From positions 1 through 64,000 of the forward strand of contig JAPSLC010000024.1 in the NCBI GenBank assembly GCA_031181345.1: a DNA stretch of 64,000 bases, written 5' to 3'. The translations under genes were made by a program, and so were the position numbers. Numbering within the stretch: position 1 is the first letter of the stretch; every line of letters begins with the position of its first letter. This document shows, one piece after another, positions 56,898 through 64,000 of this stretch. The notes beneath the pieces were generated by a model. It had not been told where the DNA came from, searched no databases, and saw nothing but the letters and a program-made list of their open reading frames with translations. The DNA is from Cupriavidus sp. (GTDB lineage Bacteria; Pseudomonadota; Gammaproteobacteria; Burkholderiales; Burkholderiaceae).

Positions 56898-57476
56898 ATG
56901 GAAGGCCTGATCGACTGGCTGTTCGACACCGCCGCGCTGCCCAAGGTAGGGCTGAGCGCGATCTTCCTCGTCAGCCTGCTGTCGGCGACGTTGCTGCCGG
57001 TCGGCTCCGAGCCCGCCGTGTTCGGCTATATCAAGCTCAATCCGGACATGTTCTGGCCCGCCCTGCTGGTGGCCACCGCCGGCAACACGGCCGGCGGCGC
57101 GATCGACTGGTGGCTCGGTTATGCGGCCAAGCTGGCGCTGGTGCGCTACCACCTGCGGCGCCAGCATCGCGAGCACGAGCGCGAGCATGCCGAGCACCGC
57201 AAGCATCCGCGCAAGCCCCGCAAGCCGCCGCTGGACGCGCGCTACTTCCGCTGGATGCGGCGGCTCGGCCCGAAGACGCTGCTGCTGTCATGGCTGCCGA
57301 TGTTGGGTGATCCATTATGCACACTGGCCGGTTGGCTGCGCCTGCCGTTCTGGCCGAGCCTGGGCTACATGGCGATCGGCAAGGCGCTGCGCTACCTGGC
57401 GATGACCAGCGCGCTGCTGTGGATCCCGGACAGTTTCTGGCAGCGGCTGGGCGACAGCATGAAGGCCTGGTTTTAG
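56898..57476 (+). CDS. YqaA/DedA-like inner-membrane protein
   Basis: 192 residues of the SNARE-associated/VTT superfamily, YqaA branch. Features: short amphipathic N-terminus (MEGLIDWLFDTAALPKV), re-entrant segments with PVGSEPAVFGYIKLNP and AGNTAGGAIDWWLGY, and SWLPMLGDPLCTLAGWLRLPFWPSLGYM. A distinctive basic His/Arg/Lys loop (about 90-120; RQHREHEREHAEHRKHPRKPRKPP) lies mid-protein. DedA-type proteins are linked to lipid flipping and envelope homeostasis; no specific role is shown. Start at ATG 56898; upstream in-frame residues are Arg/Pro-rich and unconvincing. Confidence 0.9.
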   Translation: MEGLIDWLFDTAALPKVGLSAIFLVSLLSATLLPVGSEPAVFGYIKLNPDMFWPALLVATAGNTAGGAIDWWLGYAAKLALVRYHLRRQHREHEREHAEHRKHPRKPRKPPLDARYFRWMRRLGPKTLLLSWLPMLGDPLCTLAGWLRLPFWPSLGYMAIGKALRYLAMTSALLWIPDSFWQRLGDSMKAWF

Positions 57477-57480
57477 CCCC

Positions 57481-57566
57481 GTCGTCCCCGCGCAGGCGGG
57501 GAACCAGCGTCGTCAAGGTCCGGTCATGGAGCGAAAGTCGCTGGACCCGGCGTTCGCGGGGGCGAC
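57481..57566. repeat. MITE/REP-like inverted-repeat element
   Basis: Left end gtcgtccccgcgcaggcggg (57481-57500, continuing to 57508) and right end at 57540-57566 are imperfect inverted repeats of about 27 bp around a 31-base centre; the left arm also forms its own small hairpin CCCCGCGCAGGCGGGG. This is the widely dispersed proteobacterial repeat type that reads as cccgcgnnngcgggg. It starts four bases after the YqaA-like stop and could act as its terminator. Confidence 0.7.
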
Positions 57567-57641
57567 AGCACCAGGCAGCGCCAGCCCTGTCCCCAGCGCG
57601 GGTATGGGATTGCTGCGCCGCGGCAAAACGGGCCGTTGCAG

Positions 57642-57647
57642 TACAAT
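57642..57647 (+). promoter_or_regulatory. Possible -10 for the FAD/Fe-S oxidoreductase gene
   Basis: TACAAT, 60 bases upstream of the ATG at 57707 and just after the repeat element. No recognisable -35 at 17 bp (cgcggc). Low confidence. Confidence 0.3.
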
Positions 57648-57706
57648 CGCGCTTTAGTTGACGACAGGCGCACCGTCCCCGTGCGCCGCATGCCGCGGTC
57701 CCGCCC

Positions 57707-60700
57707 ATGAATGCCCCACTCGTGCTCGACGCCAAGCTCGCCGCGCAGGACGCCCCTCCGCGCCTGCGCGAGATCCCCTATAACTACACCTCCTTTTCCG
57801 ACCGCGAGATCGTGATCCGCCTGCTGGGCGAGGAGGCCTGGCGGATCCTGGACGAGTTGCGCGGCGAGCGCCGCACCGGCCGTTCGGCGCGGATGCTGTA
57901 CGAGGTGCTGGGCGATATCTGGGTGGTACGCCGCAATCCGTATCTGCAGGACGACCTGCTCGAGAACCCCAAGCGCCGCGAGATGCTGATCTCCGCGCTG
58001 CATCACCGCCTGGCCGAGATCGAGAAGCGCCGTGCCGCGGACCGCGCCGAGCATGCCGAGCCGGCCGCCGAGGACCGTTCGCACCGGGTCGAGCAGCTGG
58101 TCACCTTCGCCCGGCAGGCCATCGAGGAGTTCAAGCGCGAGTTCACCGACGCCTACGAGCTGCGCAAGCGCGCGCTGCGCGTGCTGGGCCGCGTCACGCA
58201 GAAGGACAACATCAAGTTCGACGGGCTCTCGCGCGTGTCGCACGTGACCGACGCCACCGACTGGCGCGTCGAATACCCGTTCGTGGTGCTGACCCCCGAT
58301 ACCGAGGAAGAGATCGCCGGGCTGGTCAAGGGCTGCTTCGAACTGGGCCTGACCATCATTCCGCGCGGAGGCGGTACCGGCTATACCGGCGGCGCCGTGC
58401 CGCTGACCCCGTTGTCGGCGGTGATCAATACCGAGAAGCTGGAGCAGCTCGGCCCCGTGGAGCAGACCGATCTGCCGGGCGTGCCGGACAAGGTCGCGAC
58501 CATCTTCTCGGGCGCCGGCGTGGTGACGCGCCGCGTCGCCGACGCGGCCGACAAGGCCGGTCTCGTCTTCGCGGTCGACCCGACCTCGATCGACGCCTCC
58601 TGCATCGGCGGCAATGTGGCGATGAACGCCGGCGGCAAGAAGGCCGTGCTGTGGGGCACCGCGCTGGACAACCTGGCCTGGTGGCGCATGGTGGATCCGG
58701 AGGGCAACTGGCTCGAGGTCACGCGCCTGGACCACAACCTGGGCAAGATCCACGACGTGCCGGTCGCCACCTTCGAGCTGAAGTGGTTCGACGGCAATCG
58801 CGCCCCTGGCGAGACGCTGCTGCGCAGCGAGACGCTGGCGATCGAGGGCCGCAAGTTCCGCAAGGAAGGGCTGGGCAAGGACGTCACCGACAAGTTCCTG
58901 GCCGGCCTGCCCGGCGTGCAGAAGGAAGGCTGCGACGGCATCATCACCAGCGCGCGCTGGATCCTGCATCGGATGCCGCGCCATATCCGCACGGTCTGCC
59001 TCGAATTCTTCGGCCAGGCGCGCGACGCGATTCCGAGCATCGTCGAGATCAAGGACTTCCTCGATAACGAATCGAAGACGCCGGGCGGCGCGATCCTCGC
59101 CGGCCTCGAGCATCTGGACGAACGCTATCTGCGCGCGGTCGGCTATGCCACCAAGAGCAAGCGCAACGCCTTCCCGAAGATGGTGCTGATCGGCGATATC
59201 GTCGGCGACGACGAGAACGCGGTCGCGCGCGCCACCTCGGAAGTCATCCGCATGGCCAACGGCAAGAGCGGCGAGGGCTTCGTCGCGATCAGCCCCGAGG
59301 CACGCAAGAAGTTCTGGCTCGACCGTTCGCGCACCGCCGCGATCGCGCGCCACACCAACGCCTTCAAGATCAACGAAGACGTGGTGATCCCGCTCAACCG
59401 GATGGGCGAATACACCGACGGCATCGAGCGCATCAACATCGAGCTGTCGATCAAGAACAAGCTCAAGCTCGCCGACGAACTGGAGAGCTTCTTCGCGCGC
59501 GGCAACCTGCCGCTGGGCCGCAGCGACGACGCCAACGAGATCCCCAGCGCCGAGCTGCTGGAGGACCGCGTGCAGCAGGCGCTGACGCTGCTGCGCGACG
59601 TGCGCGCGCGCTGGCTCTATCTGCGCGACAACCTCGACACGCCGCTGACGCAGGCGCGCGCCGCGCTGATCGGCCACGGCCTGGGCCTGCTGGGCCAGGC
59701 CTTCGAGGCGCGCCTGGTGCAGCAGCCCGATGCCGCCGTGTTCCATCTGCTGCAGGACCGCACGATCCGGGTGTCGTGGAAGAACGAGCTGCGCGCCGAG
59801 CTGCGCAAGATCTTCAACGGCGGCGAGTTCAAGCCGATCCTCGACGAGGCGCAGAAGATCCACAAGCAGGTGCTGCGCGGCCGCGTCTTCGTCGCGCTGC
59901 ACATGCACGCCGGCGACGGCAACGTGCACACCAACATCCCGGTCAACTCCGACGACTACGACATGCTGCAGGACGCCCACAAGGCGGTGGCCCGCATCAT
60001 GGCGCTGGCGCGCTCGCTCGACGGCGTGATTTCCGGCGAGCACGGCATCGGCATCACCAAGCTCGAGTTCCTGACCGAGGAAGAGATCGGCGACTTCCGC
60101 CAGTACAAGCAGCGCGTCGATCCGCAGGGCCGCTTCAACAAGGGCAAGCTGCTGCCCGGCGCCGACCTGCGCAATGCCTACACGCCGTCGTTCGGCCTGA
60201 TGGGGCACGAGTCGCTGATCATGCAGCAGAGCGACATCGGCGCGATCGCCGACAGCGTCAAGGACTGCCTGCGCTGCGGCAAGTGCAAGCCGGTGTGCGC
60301 GACCCACGTGCCGCGCGCCAATCTGCTGTACAGCCCGCGCAACAAGATCCTGGCGACCTCGCTGCTGATCGAGGCCTTCCTGTACGAGGAGCAGACCCGC
60401 CGCGGCGTGTCGATCAAGCACTGGGACGAGTTCTCGGACGTGGCCGACCACTGCACCGTCTGCCACAAGTGCGTGACGCCGTGCCCGGTCAAGATCGACT
60501 TCGGCGACGTGTCGATGAACATGCGCAACCTGCTGCGCAAGATGGGCCAGAAGAAGTTCAACCCCGGCACCGCGGCGGCGATGTTCTTCCTGAACGCGAC
60601 CAATCCGCAGACCATCAACCTGACCCGCAAGGTCATGATGGACTGGGGCTACAAGGCCCAGCGCGCAGGCAACGAGCTGATGAAGACGCTGGCGCGCAAG

Positions 60701-61681
60701 CAGACGGCGCATCCGCCGGCCACGGTCGGCAAGCCGCCGGTGCGCGAGCAGGTGATCCACTTCGTCAACAAGAAGATGCCGGGCAACCTGCCCAAGAAGA
60801 CCGCGCGCGCGCTGCTCGATATCGAGGACAACGAGATCGTGCCGATCATCCGCAATCCGAAGGCCACCTCGGTCGAGAGCGAGGCGGTGTTCTACTTCCC
60901 GGGCTGCGGTTCCGAACGGCTGTTCTCGCAGGTGGGCCTGGCCACGCAGGCGATGCTGTGGCACGTCGGCGTGCAGACCGTGCTGCCGCCGGGCTATCTG
61001 TGCTGCGGCTATCCGCAGCGCGGCACCGGCCAGTTCGACAAGGCCGAGAAGATCGTCACCGACAACCGCGTGCTGTTCCACCGGGTCGCCAACACGCTGA
61101 ACTACCTCGACATCAAGACGGTGGTGGTCAGCTGCGGCACCTGCTACGACCAGCTCGCCGGCTATGAATTCGAGAAGATCTTCCCGGGCTGCCGCATCAT
61201 CGACATCCACGAGTATCTGCTGGAGAAGGGCGTCAAGCTCGAGGGCGTGACCGGGTCGCGCTACATGTACCACGACCCCTGCCACACGCCGATCAAGACG
61301 ATGGACCCGACCAGGCTGGTCAACCAGCTGATGGGCGGCAACGGCGAGGCCGGCAGCATCGAGAAGAACGAGCGCTGCTGCGGGGAATCGGGCACGCTGG
61401 CGGTCACGCGCCCGGACGTCTCGACGCAGGTCCGCTTCCGCAAGGAAGAGGAAATGCGCAAGGGCGCCGGCAAGCTGCGCGCCGACGGCTTCGACGGCGA
61501 CGTCAAGATCCTGACCAGCTGCCCGTCGTGCCTGCAGGGCCTGTCGCGCTACAACGAGGACGCCTCTGTGCAGGCCGACTACATCGTGGTCGAGATGGCG
61601 CGCCATCTGCTGGGCGAGAACTGGATGCCCGACTACGTCGCCGCGGCCAACGCGGGCGGCATCGAACGGGTCCTGGTGTGA
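57707..61681 (+). CDS. DUF3683 FAD-linked oxidase / Fe-S oxidoreductase fusion
   Basis: 1324 residues. An N-terminal DUF3683 domain (about 1-170) is followed by a PCMH-type FAD-binding domain with [16 protein letters not shown] (about 214-230), an FAD-oxidase C-terminal domain (to about 830, with [16 protein letters not shown]), a two-cluster ferredoxin domain ([11 protein letters not shown] about 852, [12 protein letters not shown] about 915) and two CCG domains ([45 protein letters not shown]). Overall a GlcD/Dld-type 2-hydroxyacid dehydrogenase fused to GlpC/LutA-type Fe-S partner, probably peripheral on the inner membrane. D-lactate is a likely substrate but unproven. The HIT gene follows 10 bases downstream. 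Confidence 0.93.
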   Translation: MNAPLVLDAKLAAQDAPPRLREIPYNYTSFSDREIVIRLLGEEAWRILDELRGERRTGRSARMLYEVLGDIWVVRRNPYLQDDLLENPKRREMLISALHHRLAEIEKRRAADRAEHAEPAAEDRSHRVEQLVTFARQAIEEFKREFTDAYELRKRALRVLGRVTQKDNIKFDGLSRVSHVTDATDWRVEYPFVVLTPDTEEEIAGLVKGCFELGLTIIPRGGGTGYTGGAVPLTPLSAVINTEKLEQLGPVEQTDLPGVPDKVATIFSGAGVVTRRVADAADKAGLVFAVDPTSIDASCIGGNVAMNAGGKKAVLWGTALDNLAWWRMVDPEGNWLEVTRLDHNLGKIHDVPVATFELKWFDGNRAPGETLLRSETLAIEGRKFRKEGLGKDVTDKFLAGLPGVQKEGCDGIITSARWILHRMPRHIRTVCLEFFGQARDAIPSIVEIKDFLDNESKTPGGAILAGLEHLDERYLRAVGYATKSKRNAFPKMVLIGDIVGDDENAVARATSEVIRMANGKSGEGFVAISPEARKKFWLDRSRTAAIARHTNAFKINEDVVIPLNRMGEYTDGIERINIELSIKNKLKLADELESFFARGNLPLGRSDDANEIPSAELLEDRVQQALTLLRDVRARWLYLRDNLDTPLTQARAALIGHGLGLLGQAFEARLVQQPDAAVFHLLQDRTIRVSWKNELRAELRKIFNGGEFKPILDEAQKIHKQVLRGRVFVALHMHAGDGNVHTNIPVNSDDYDMLQDAHKAVARIMALARSLDGVISGEHGIGITKLEFLTEEEIGDFRQYKQRVDPQGRFNKGKLLPGADLRNAYTPSFGLMGHESLIMQQSDIGAIADSVKDCLRCGKCKPVCATHVPRANLLYSPRNKILATSLLIEAFLYEEQTRRGVSIKHWDEFSDVADHCTVCHKCVTPCPVKIDFGDVSMNMRNLLRKMGQKKFNPGTAAAMFFLNATNPQTINLTRKVMMDWGYKAQRAGNELMKTLARKQTAHPPATVGKPPVREQVIHFVNKKMPGNLPKKTARALLDIEDNEIVPIIRNPKATSVESEAVFYFPGCGSERLFSQVGLATQAMLWHVGVQTVLPPGYLCCGYPQRGTGQFDKAEKIVTDNRVLFHRVANTLNYLDIKTVVVSCGTCYDQLAGYEFEKIFPGCRIIDIHEYLLEKGVKLEGVTGSRYMYHDPCHTPIKTMDPTRLVNQLMGGNGEAGSIEKNERCCGESGTLAVTRPDVSTQVRFRKEEEMRKGAGKLRADGFDGDVKILTSCPSCLQGLSRYNEDASVQADYIVVEMARHLLGENWMPDYVAAANAGGIERVLV

Positions 61682-61691
61682 GGGTCCGGCG

Positions 61692-62150
61692 ATGAGCGCG
61701 GCGGAACAGGCCGCGGCCCGCGTGGCGGGCTGCCCGCTGTGCGAAGGCGAGGGCGGCGAGCTGGTCTGGCAAGACCCGGCCCGGCGCGCCCGCGTGATCC
61801 TGGTCGAGCACGAGCGCTTTCCCGGCTTCTGCCGCGTCATCTGGCAGGACCACGTGGCCGAACAGACCGATCTGTCCGAGGCCGACCAGGCCTGGCTGAT
61901 GCGGCTGGTGGCGCGGGTCGAACGCGTCGTGCGCGACGCGATGGCGCCCGACAAGGTGAACCTGGCCGCCTTCGGCAACATGGTGCCGCACCTGCACTGG
62001 CATATCATTCCGCGCTATCGCTGGGACACCCATTTCCCCGAGGCGGTCTGGGCCGCGCCGCAGCGCGAGCGCGACGCCGGCGGCATCGAGACGCTGCAGG
62101 CACGGCTGCCGGCCTTGCGCACGGCGCTGGCCGCGTTGCGCGCCGACTGA
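61692..62150 (+). CDS. HIT-family nucleotide-binding protein
   Basis: 152 residues with the HIT motif HLHWHIIPR (His100, 102, 104). Fits diadenosine-tetraphosphate (Ap4A) hydrolase-like or Hint-like proteins that hydrolyse nucleotide phosphoramidates or dinucleotides. A short CPLC motif (residues 14-17) near the N-terminus may bind zinc. It begins 10 bases after the FAD/Fe-S gene and probably shares its mRNA. Confidence 0.92.
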   Translation: MSAAEQAAARVAGCPLCEGEGGELVWQDPARRARVILVEHERFPGFCRVIWQDHVAEQTDLSEADQAWLMRLVARVERVVRDAMAPDKVNLAAFGNMVPHLHWHIIPRYRWDTHFPEAVWAAPQRERDAGGIETLQARLPALRTALAALRAD

Positions 62151-62348
62151 GCCTGTGCGGGCGCGCGCCCGCTGTGCGCGCAATCCGGTTGCCGTGCGTT
62201 GAATGAGGGTGGCCCCGGCGTCGAGGCGCGGAACCTGCGCGGAATGGCCACCGTCTGAAGCGTGTTCGCCGTGCGGGCCGGCCCATCGCCGCCATGCACG
62301 GGGCTGCCGATCCGCTTTCCCTGCCTTTCCCTTCGCCAAGCCGACTTC

Positions 62349-64000
62349 ATGTCCACGCCCACCACCGCTACCGTGCCCGGTCCGGCCGTTCCGGCCCGCG
62401 AGCTGCAGATCCAGAGCCGCCTGCGCTTTCGCGCGACCTGGGCGCTGATCAAGCCCTACTGGAAGTCCGAGGACCGCAAGGCCGGGCTCGGGCTGTTGCT
62501 GCTGCTGGTGGCGCTGAACCTGGGCATCGTCTACATCAACGTGCTGCTCAACGAGTGGAACCGCGTGTTCTACAACGCGCTGGAGCAGCGCGACTACGCG
62601 TCGTTCAAGGACCTGCTGCTGCGCTTCAGCATGATCGCGGCCTGCTTCATCGTCGCGGCGATCTTCCGCCAGTACTACACGATGATGCTGCAGATGCGCT
62701 GGCGAACCTGGATGACCAACCAGTTTCTCGGCAAGTGGCTGGCCTGGCAGGCCTACTACCGCATCGAGCAGACCCACGCCACCGACAACCCCGACCAGCG
62801 CCTGGCCGACGACCTGCGGCTGTTTACCGATGGGGCGCTGTCGCTGTCGCTTGGCCTGCTCAATTCGGTGGTCACGCTGGTGTCCTTCGTCGGCATCCTG
62901 TGGGCGGTGTCCGGGCCGATCAGCTTCGCGCTGGGCGGCTCGACGATGACGATCCCCGGCTATATGGTGTGGTTCGCCGGCGGCTACGCGGTGCTGGGCT
63001 CGCTGCTGACGCACTGGATCGGCCGCCCGCTGATCGGCCTGAACTTCCAGCAGGAGCAATACGAGGCGAACTTCCGTTTCTCGCTGGTGCGGCTGCGCGA
63101 AAACGCCGAGCCCGTTGCGCTCTATCGCGGCGAGCCCACCGAGCAGGCCGGGCTGCGCGCGCGCTTCGAGCAGATCCGCGTCAACTGGAACCAGCTGATG
63201 TTCTACACGCGGCGGCTGACCTTCATCAGCTCGGGTTATGGCCAGTTCGCCATCATCTTCCCGATCCTGGTGGCCGCGCCGCGCTACTTCGCCGGCAAGA
63301 TGACGCTGGGCGGGCTGATGCAGATGTCGACCGCCTTCGCCCAGGTGCAGGGCGCGCTGTCCTGGTTCGTCGACAACTATGCGACGCTGGTCGGCTGGAA
63401 GGCCGCGTCGAACCGCCTGATCGATTTCCAGCACGCGATTCGCGAGGCCCAGCGGCAGGAGCGCCTGCACGACGGCGAGCACGACATCCAGGTCAACGTC
63501 GGCGAGGCGCACGCGGGCGAGCGCGACCGCATCGAGATCGACGCGCTGGCGCTGGCGCTGCCGGTCGTCGGCGGCCCCGGCCTGCCGGTGGTCAAGCGGC
63601 CGCTGGTGTCGGCGTTCTCGCTGACGATCGCGCGCGGCGAGCGCTGGCTGGTGACCGGCCCGTCGGGCTGCGGCAAGAGCGTGCTGTTCCGCGCGCTGGC
63701 CGGGATCTGGCCGTACGGCAGCGGCTCGGTGACGATGCCGCCGGCCTCGCGCACGCTGTTCCTGCCGCAGCGCAGCTATCTGCCGATCGGCACGCTGGCC
63801 GACGCGCTGGCCTATCCGCAGGCCGGCGACGCGCACTCGGCGCAGGCGCTGCAAGACGCGCTGCGCCAGGCCCAGCTGGGCGCGCTGGCCAACCAGCTCG
63901 ACGTCTTCGACAACTGGGCGCTGCGGCTCTCGCCCGGCGAGCAGCAGCGGCTGGCGTTTGCGCGCGCGCTGCTGTGCAAGCCCGATTTCCTGTTCCTCGA
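62349..64000 (+). CDS. SbmA/YddA-type ABC transporter (3-prime end beyond right edge)
   Basis: At least 550 residues, truncated by the window. N-terminal ABC_membrane_2 domain with about six membrane segments (about 25-345; QMRWRTWMTNQFLGKWLAWQAYYRIE, FRFSLVRLRENAEPVALYRGE), followed by an ATPase domain: Walker A GPSGCGKSVL (about 438-447), signature LSPGEQQRLAFARAL and the beginning of Walker B (DFLFLD). The fused layout matches E. coli YddA and human ABCD-type transporters rather than SbmA, which has no ATPase domain. Homologues move peptides, B12 or fatty-acyl compounds; the substrate is unknown. Start MSTPTTATVPGPAVPA; no strong Shine-Dalgarno. Confidence 0.93.
   Translation, partial: MSTPTTATVPGPAVPARELQIQSRLRFRATWALIKPYWKSEDRKAGLGLLLLLVALNLGIVYINVLLNEWNRVFYNALEQRDYASFKDLLLRFSMIAACFIVAAIFRQYYTMMLQMRWRTWMTNQFLGKWLAWQAYYRIEQTHATDNPDQRLADDLRLFTDGALSLSLGLLNSVVTLVSFVGILWAVSGPISFALGGSTMTIPGYMVWFAGGYAVLGSLLTHWIGRPLIGLNFQQEQYEANFRFSLVRLRENAEPVALYRGEPTEQAGLRARFEQIRVNWNQLMFYTRRLTFISSGYGQFAIIFPILVAAPRYFAGKMTLGGLMQMSTAFAQVQGALSWFVDNYATLVGWKAASNRLIDFQHAIREAQRQERLHDGEHDIQVNVGEAHAGERDRIEIDALALALPVVGGPGLPVVKRPLVSAFSLTIARGERWLVTGPSGCGKSVLFRALAGIWPYGSGSVTMPPASRTLFLPQRSYLPIGTLADALAYPQAGDAHSAQALQDALRQAQLGALANQLDVFDNWALRLSPGEQQRLAFARALLCKPDFLFL

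Noticed and set aside
57524..62008. Minus-strand open frame of about 1490 codons antisense to the FAD/Fe-S gene
   Set aside because: The sense strand has complete FAD, ferredoxin and CCG motifs; the antisense product is Arg/Asp/His/Gln-rich without domains.

Overview
This is a GC-rich, gene-dense bacterial chromosome segment without rRNA, tRNA, prophage, insertion sequences or CRISPR. The gene families and their arrangement fit a betaproteobacterium of the Burkholderiaceae, most like Cupriavidus or Ralstonia. Pointers are uvrA / YajR-type MFS / ssb in a row, a double-length UvrA paralogue, a 1324-residue DUF3683 FAD/Fe-S oxidoreductase, and an otsB-GH15-otsA cluster. The genus assignment is an inference from family knowledge; no database was searched.

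Layout. 1-4640: uvrA (cut by the left edge), divergent MFS transporter, ssb. 4700-9840: a sulfur-source module with an acyl-CoA-dehydrogenase-like SfnB-type flavoenzyme, a bacterial-luciferase-like monooxygenase and a MetQ-MetN-MetI ABC importer. 10059-11642: TerC/CBS/CorC membrane protein. 11708-12861: a cold-shock gene with a near-consensus promoter and long leader, followed by two small unknown proteins. 12909-21723: a complete potassium system (KdpE-like box, small unnamed ORF, kdpF, A, B, C, D, E). 21876-25408: an ECF sigma/anti-sigma pair divergent from a DUF305 protein plus beta-propeller, with two mirror-image matching promoters between them. 25433-27033: LysR regulator and divergent isochorismatase-family hydrolase. 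27252-33170: the giant UvrA. 33639-35003: ankyrin protein. 35038-40805: TetR-controlled ABC-2 export operon (TetR, HlyD/YbhG-like adaptor, ATPase, permease, outer-membrane factor). 40927-43386: ilvA and queF. 43764-47972: trehalose genes otsB, a GH15 glucoamylase/trehalase-like enzyme, otsA. 48174-56474: an eight-gene form II cox-type molybdenum hydroxylase operon (S, L, M, D, E, G, XdhC, MobA-like). 56898-64000: YqaA-like membrane protein, DUF3683 FAD/Fe-S oxidoreductase, HIT protein, and an SbmA/YddA-type ABC transporter cut by the right edge.

How the parts work together. Several clusters are complete pathways with their own control: Kdp (sensor, regulator and pump), the efflux operon (repressor, candidate AT-rich operator, three-part exporter), trehalose (synthase, phosphatase and a possible hydrolase), and the molybdenum hydroxylase (three subunits, AAA/VWA maturation pair, CoxG, XdhC, cytidylyltransferase-like protein). 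Many within-operon genes overlap by 1-4 bases, indicating translational coupling.

The least expected features are the mirrored ECF promoters, the small ORF overlapping kdpF, the double UvrA, two related C/T-rich palindromic intergenic elements in opposite orientation, and a recurring pattern of short tandem repeats, mostly 12-bp units, at the 3-prime ends of genes inside operons. I did not find a wholly novel defence or mobile system. Very long antisense reading frames, some over 1000 codons, were judged to be GC-composition shadows.
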